Of a stretch of 8,217 nucleotides of DNA, positions 6,525-8,217 are shown one piece after another (the stretch's first letter is position 1; each line of letters starts with the position of its first letter). The position numbers were made by a program, and so were the translations under genes. Under the pieces are notes generated by a model. The model searched no databases, was not told where the DNA came from, and was given only the letters and a program-made list of their open reading frames with translations. Source of the DNA: Bacteroidota bacterium (GTDB lineage: Bacteria > Bacteroidota > Bacteroidia > Bacteroidales > Prolixibacteraceae). The stretch lies in the NCBI GenBank assembly GCA_013203755.1, contig JABMPI010000650.1, positions 1 to 8,217 of the forward strand, in the 5' to 3' direction.

Positions 6525-7856
6525 CTACTTCAACATATCTTTCTCCAATTCCTCAAGCGACTTTCCTTTTGTTTCGACAATATATTTTTTGAAGAAAAAG
6601 AAGCTGATGAAAGTAAACACTGCGAAAAAGGCAAAAACATAACCTATTCCACTATTGTCGCTAAACGACTTTCTAATTACAGGAAAGAGGAACAGCAGCA
6701 TTGCATAAAATACCCAATGCGAAAACGAACCAATTGCAACTCCCCGCGAACGAATATTGTTGGGAAACATTTCGGAAAAGAGCACCCAAACCACTGCCCC
6801 TTGCGAAAAGGCAAAACAGGCCACAAAACTTATCATGAAAATTAGTGGCATAAAACCGCCAATATCGAAAAGGAAAATATAGGAGAATATTCCTAAAAAG
6901 ATTGTCATTCCTACAGATCCGAGAAGTAACATAAATTTGCGCCCAATACGATCTATAAATGCCATGGCAATTATGGTAAACGTTAAATTGGTTAGTCCCA
7001 CAATTACAGTTTGTAATATTGCCGATTCGGTACCAAAACCCGCAGCACGAAATATATCGCTGGAATAAATCATAACAATGGCAATGCCGGTAAACTGGTT
7101 GAACATTCCTATCAATAACCCGATAATTACCAAACGAAGAAATGGCTTTTTGAACAGATATTTGAAGTGTTCAGCCACATCGTTGTCGATGGAATTTTTG
7201 ATCTCTTCCAGCAATTGATTGTTGTCTGAACCGGTATTGATTTCATCGATTACTATTTTGGCCTCTTCAAAATATCCCTTTCTAACCAGCCAGCGTGGAC
7301 TTCTCCCAACAAAAAATAGCAGACTGAAAAACAGAATAGCAGGTGCAGCTTCAGACATAAACATCCACCGCCAGTTGTTTATTCCTGTATTTATTAATGC
7401 CAAATCGGTGGCAAAAGCAGCCAAAATACCAACCACCAGCGACAATTGAAAAAGAATGGTAAATCGTCCTCTGTATTTTGGTGGTGCTACTTCAGAAATA
7501 TACATGGGCGAAAGAACAGATGCGCCGCCAACTGCCAGTCCACCAATAATTCTGAAAATGATAAACATGGTAATGTTAGTTGCCATTCCGGTCCCAATTG
7601 CCGAGATTAAAAAAAGTAGGGCCGTAATTTTTAACATGTACCGGCGTCCATATTTATCTCCGGGTCTGCCAATACCAATGGCTCCAATTATACATCCAAA
7701 AATGGCTGAACTCATTGCCCAGCCTTCCATAACTTTGTCAAGTTCAAAATGATCGCGAAAAAAGGGCAGGGCACCGTTAATTACTGCGGTGTCGAAACCA
7801 AAAAGGAAACCACCTAGCGCGGCTACAATGGTATAGAGATATAAATTTTTAGGCAT
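6525..7856 (-). CDS. Sugar-porter family MFS transporter
   Basis: The 443-aa product is a 12-helix inner-membrane carrier of the sugar porter (XylE/GalP-like) family, probably a sugar:H+ symporter. All signature motifs occur in order: GGFLFGFDTAVINGAL in helix 1 (15-30), GDKYGRR loop 2-3 (66-72), RIIGGLAVGGASVLSPMYISEVAPPKYRGR (102-131), SPRWLVRKG (186-194), FNQFTGIAIVMIYSSDIF (252-269), DRIGRK (302-307), VVWVLFSEMFPNNIRSRG (355-372) and the C-terminal VETKGKSLEELE (427-438). Gln137 corresponds to the XylE helix-5 sugar ligand. Helix 7 differs from the usual QQxxGIN: the first Gln is Asn253 and the sugar-binding Asn is Ala259, so ligand preference may differ from that of a hexose or xylose carrier. 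It starts 18 bp after the stop of the Gfo/Idh-type gene, pointing to co-transcription. It likely imports the compound processed by the cytoplasmic enzymes of this operon. Confidence 0.92.
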   Translation of the reverse strand: MPKNLYLYTIVAALGGFLFGFDTAVINGALPFFRDHFELDKVMEGWAMSSAIFGCIIGAIGIGRPGDKYGRRYMLKITALLFLISAIGTGMATNITMFIIFRIIGGLAVGGASVLSPMYISEVAPPKYRGRFTILFQLSLVVGILAAFATDLALINTGINNWRWMFMSEAAPAILFFSLLFFVGRSPRWLVRKGYFEEAKIVIDEINTGSDNNQLLEEIKNSIDNDVAEHFKYLFKKPFLRLVIIGLLIGMFNQFTGIAIVMIYSSDIFRAAGFGTESAILQTVIVGLTNLTFTIIAMAFIDRIGRKFMLLLGSVGMTIFLGIFSYIFLFDIGGFMPLIFMISFVACFAFSQGAVVWVLFSEMFPNNIRSRGVAIGSFSHWVFYAMLLFLFPVIRKSFSDNSGIGYVFAFFAVFTFISFFFFKKYIVETKGKSLEELEKDMLK

Positions 7857-7874
7857 AATCGATTAAAATTTTAT

Positions 7875-8217
7875 TTAAATTTTAGGAAGTTTCCAGGGAC
7901 TTGTGTATGGTTTCATTAATAATTGATTGGCAGAATTGTTATTTTTAAATTGTTCAATTTTAGGATCCCAGTTTAGTTGTTCTCCGGTAGTCATTGCAAT
8001 TTCTCCCAATAAAGCAACGCTAATTGAACGAAGCCCAACTTCAGCCGGAGCAATAGGCTCTTTTCTCGATTTTACACAGTTGATAAAATTTCCGTGATGG
8101 TTTTCACTTTTGTATAAATGAATTTCATCTGACTTGATTTTAGATTCTAAAACCATTGGATTTTCTGCCCACATGCCACCACGATTTACCTGTAACCAAC
8201 CTTCGTCGCCATACCAA
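7875..8217 (-). CDS. Gfo/Idh/MocA-family oxidoreductase, C-terminal part only
   Basis: The frame is open to the right edge of the window, so the start and the N-terminal Rossmann NAD(P)-binding domain lie outside it; the ATG at 8172-8174 is internal. About 113 residues are visible. They begin WYGDEGWLQVNRGG, the end of the C-terminal beta-sheet domain (family pattern GxEGWIxVxR). They continue HHGNFINCVKSRKEPIAPAEVGLRSISVALLGEIAM, then GEQLNWDPKIEQF and a final ANQLLMKPYTSPWKL. This ending is characteristic of the large group of Gfo/Idh/MocA proteins in Bacteroidota and Planctomycetes, many with Tat leaders, that oxidise or rearrange sugars and sugar acids; whether this copy has a leader cannot be seen. 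It is the most upstream visible gene of the minus-strand operon. Family call strong; substrate unknown. Confidence 0.88.
   Translation of the reverse strand, partial: WYGDEGWLQVNRGGMWAENPMVLESKIKSDEIHLYKSENHHGNFINCVKSRKEPIAPAEVGLRSISVALLGEIAMTTGEQLNWDPKIEQFKNNNSANQLLMKPYTSPWKLPKI

Noticed and set aside
7219..7752. Plus-strand reading frames opposite the MFS gene
   Set aside because: They are antisense shadows of the transporter, and their composition mirrors the hydrophobic codons of the opposite strand.
8172..8174. ATG as the start of a small 99-aa gene
   Set aside because: The frame continues upstream to the window edge with residues matching the Gfo/Idh/MocA C-terminal domain, so this ATG is internal.

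Overview
The window comes from a member of the Bacteroidota, most likely a free-living or marine polysaccharide degrader; Marinilabiliales/Prolixibacteraceae would fit, but the family is only a guess. The evidence is AT-rich intergenic DNA, start codons preceded by A-rich tracts rather than clear Shine-Dalgarno sites, TAnnTTTG-like -7 elements, lipoprotein and twin-arginine leaders typical of the phylum, and two kinds of small intergenic repeat that I recall as common in Bacteroidota genomes.

Layout. On the left, a plus-strand gene encodes a DegT/DnrJ/EryC1/StrS-type PLP aminotransferase with an unusual twin-arginine leader (213-1556). It converges on a minus-strand lipoprotein with PQQ-like beta-propeller repeats (1602-2939). 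A 222-bp divergent spacer (2940-3161) holds candidate promoter elements and a small dyad. It leads to a plus-strand Tat/lipoprotein-leader protein resembling GH76 alpha-mannanases (3162-4553). This gene converges on a minus-strand cluster, with a palindromic repeat element between the two stops (4563-4646).

The minus-strand cluster reads right to left, in transcription order: a Gfo/Idh/MocA-family oxidoreductase (only the C-terminus is in the window, 7875-8217), a sugar-porter MFS transporter (6525-7856), a phytanoyl-CoA-dioxygenase-like Fe(II)/2OG oxygenase (best start 6436, stop 5684), and a URO-D-superfamily methyltransferase-like protein (4663-5682). Spacings of 18 bp, 88 bp and 1 bp on one strand suggest a single operon whose promoter lies beyond the right edge.

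How they may work together (inference). The envelope proteins (GH76-like, PQQ propeller, exported aminotransferase) and the cytoplasmic set (sugar importer, NAD(P)-linked sugar-type oxidoreductase, 2OG oxygenase, URO-D/methyltransferase-like enzyme) look like part of a carbohydrate or modified-sugar catabolic region. No SusC/SusD pair, regulator or corrinoid protein is visible, so the substrate cannot be named. No gene appears broken by a frameshift, and I saw no RNA gene, CRISPR array or transposase. I did not find a convincing new defence or mobile system. The best second-look items are the Tat-leader aminotransferase, the divergent GH76-like protein, the composition of the minus-strand operon and the two intergenic repeats.
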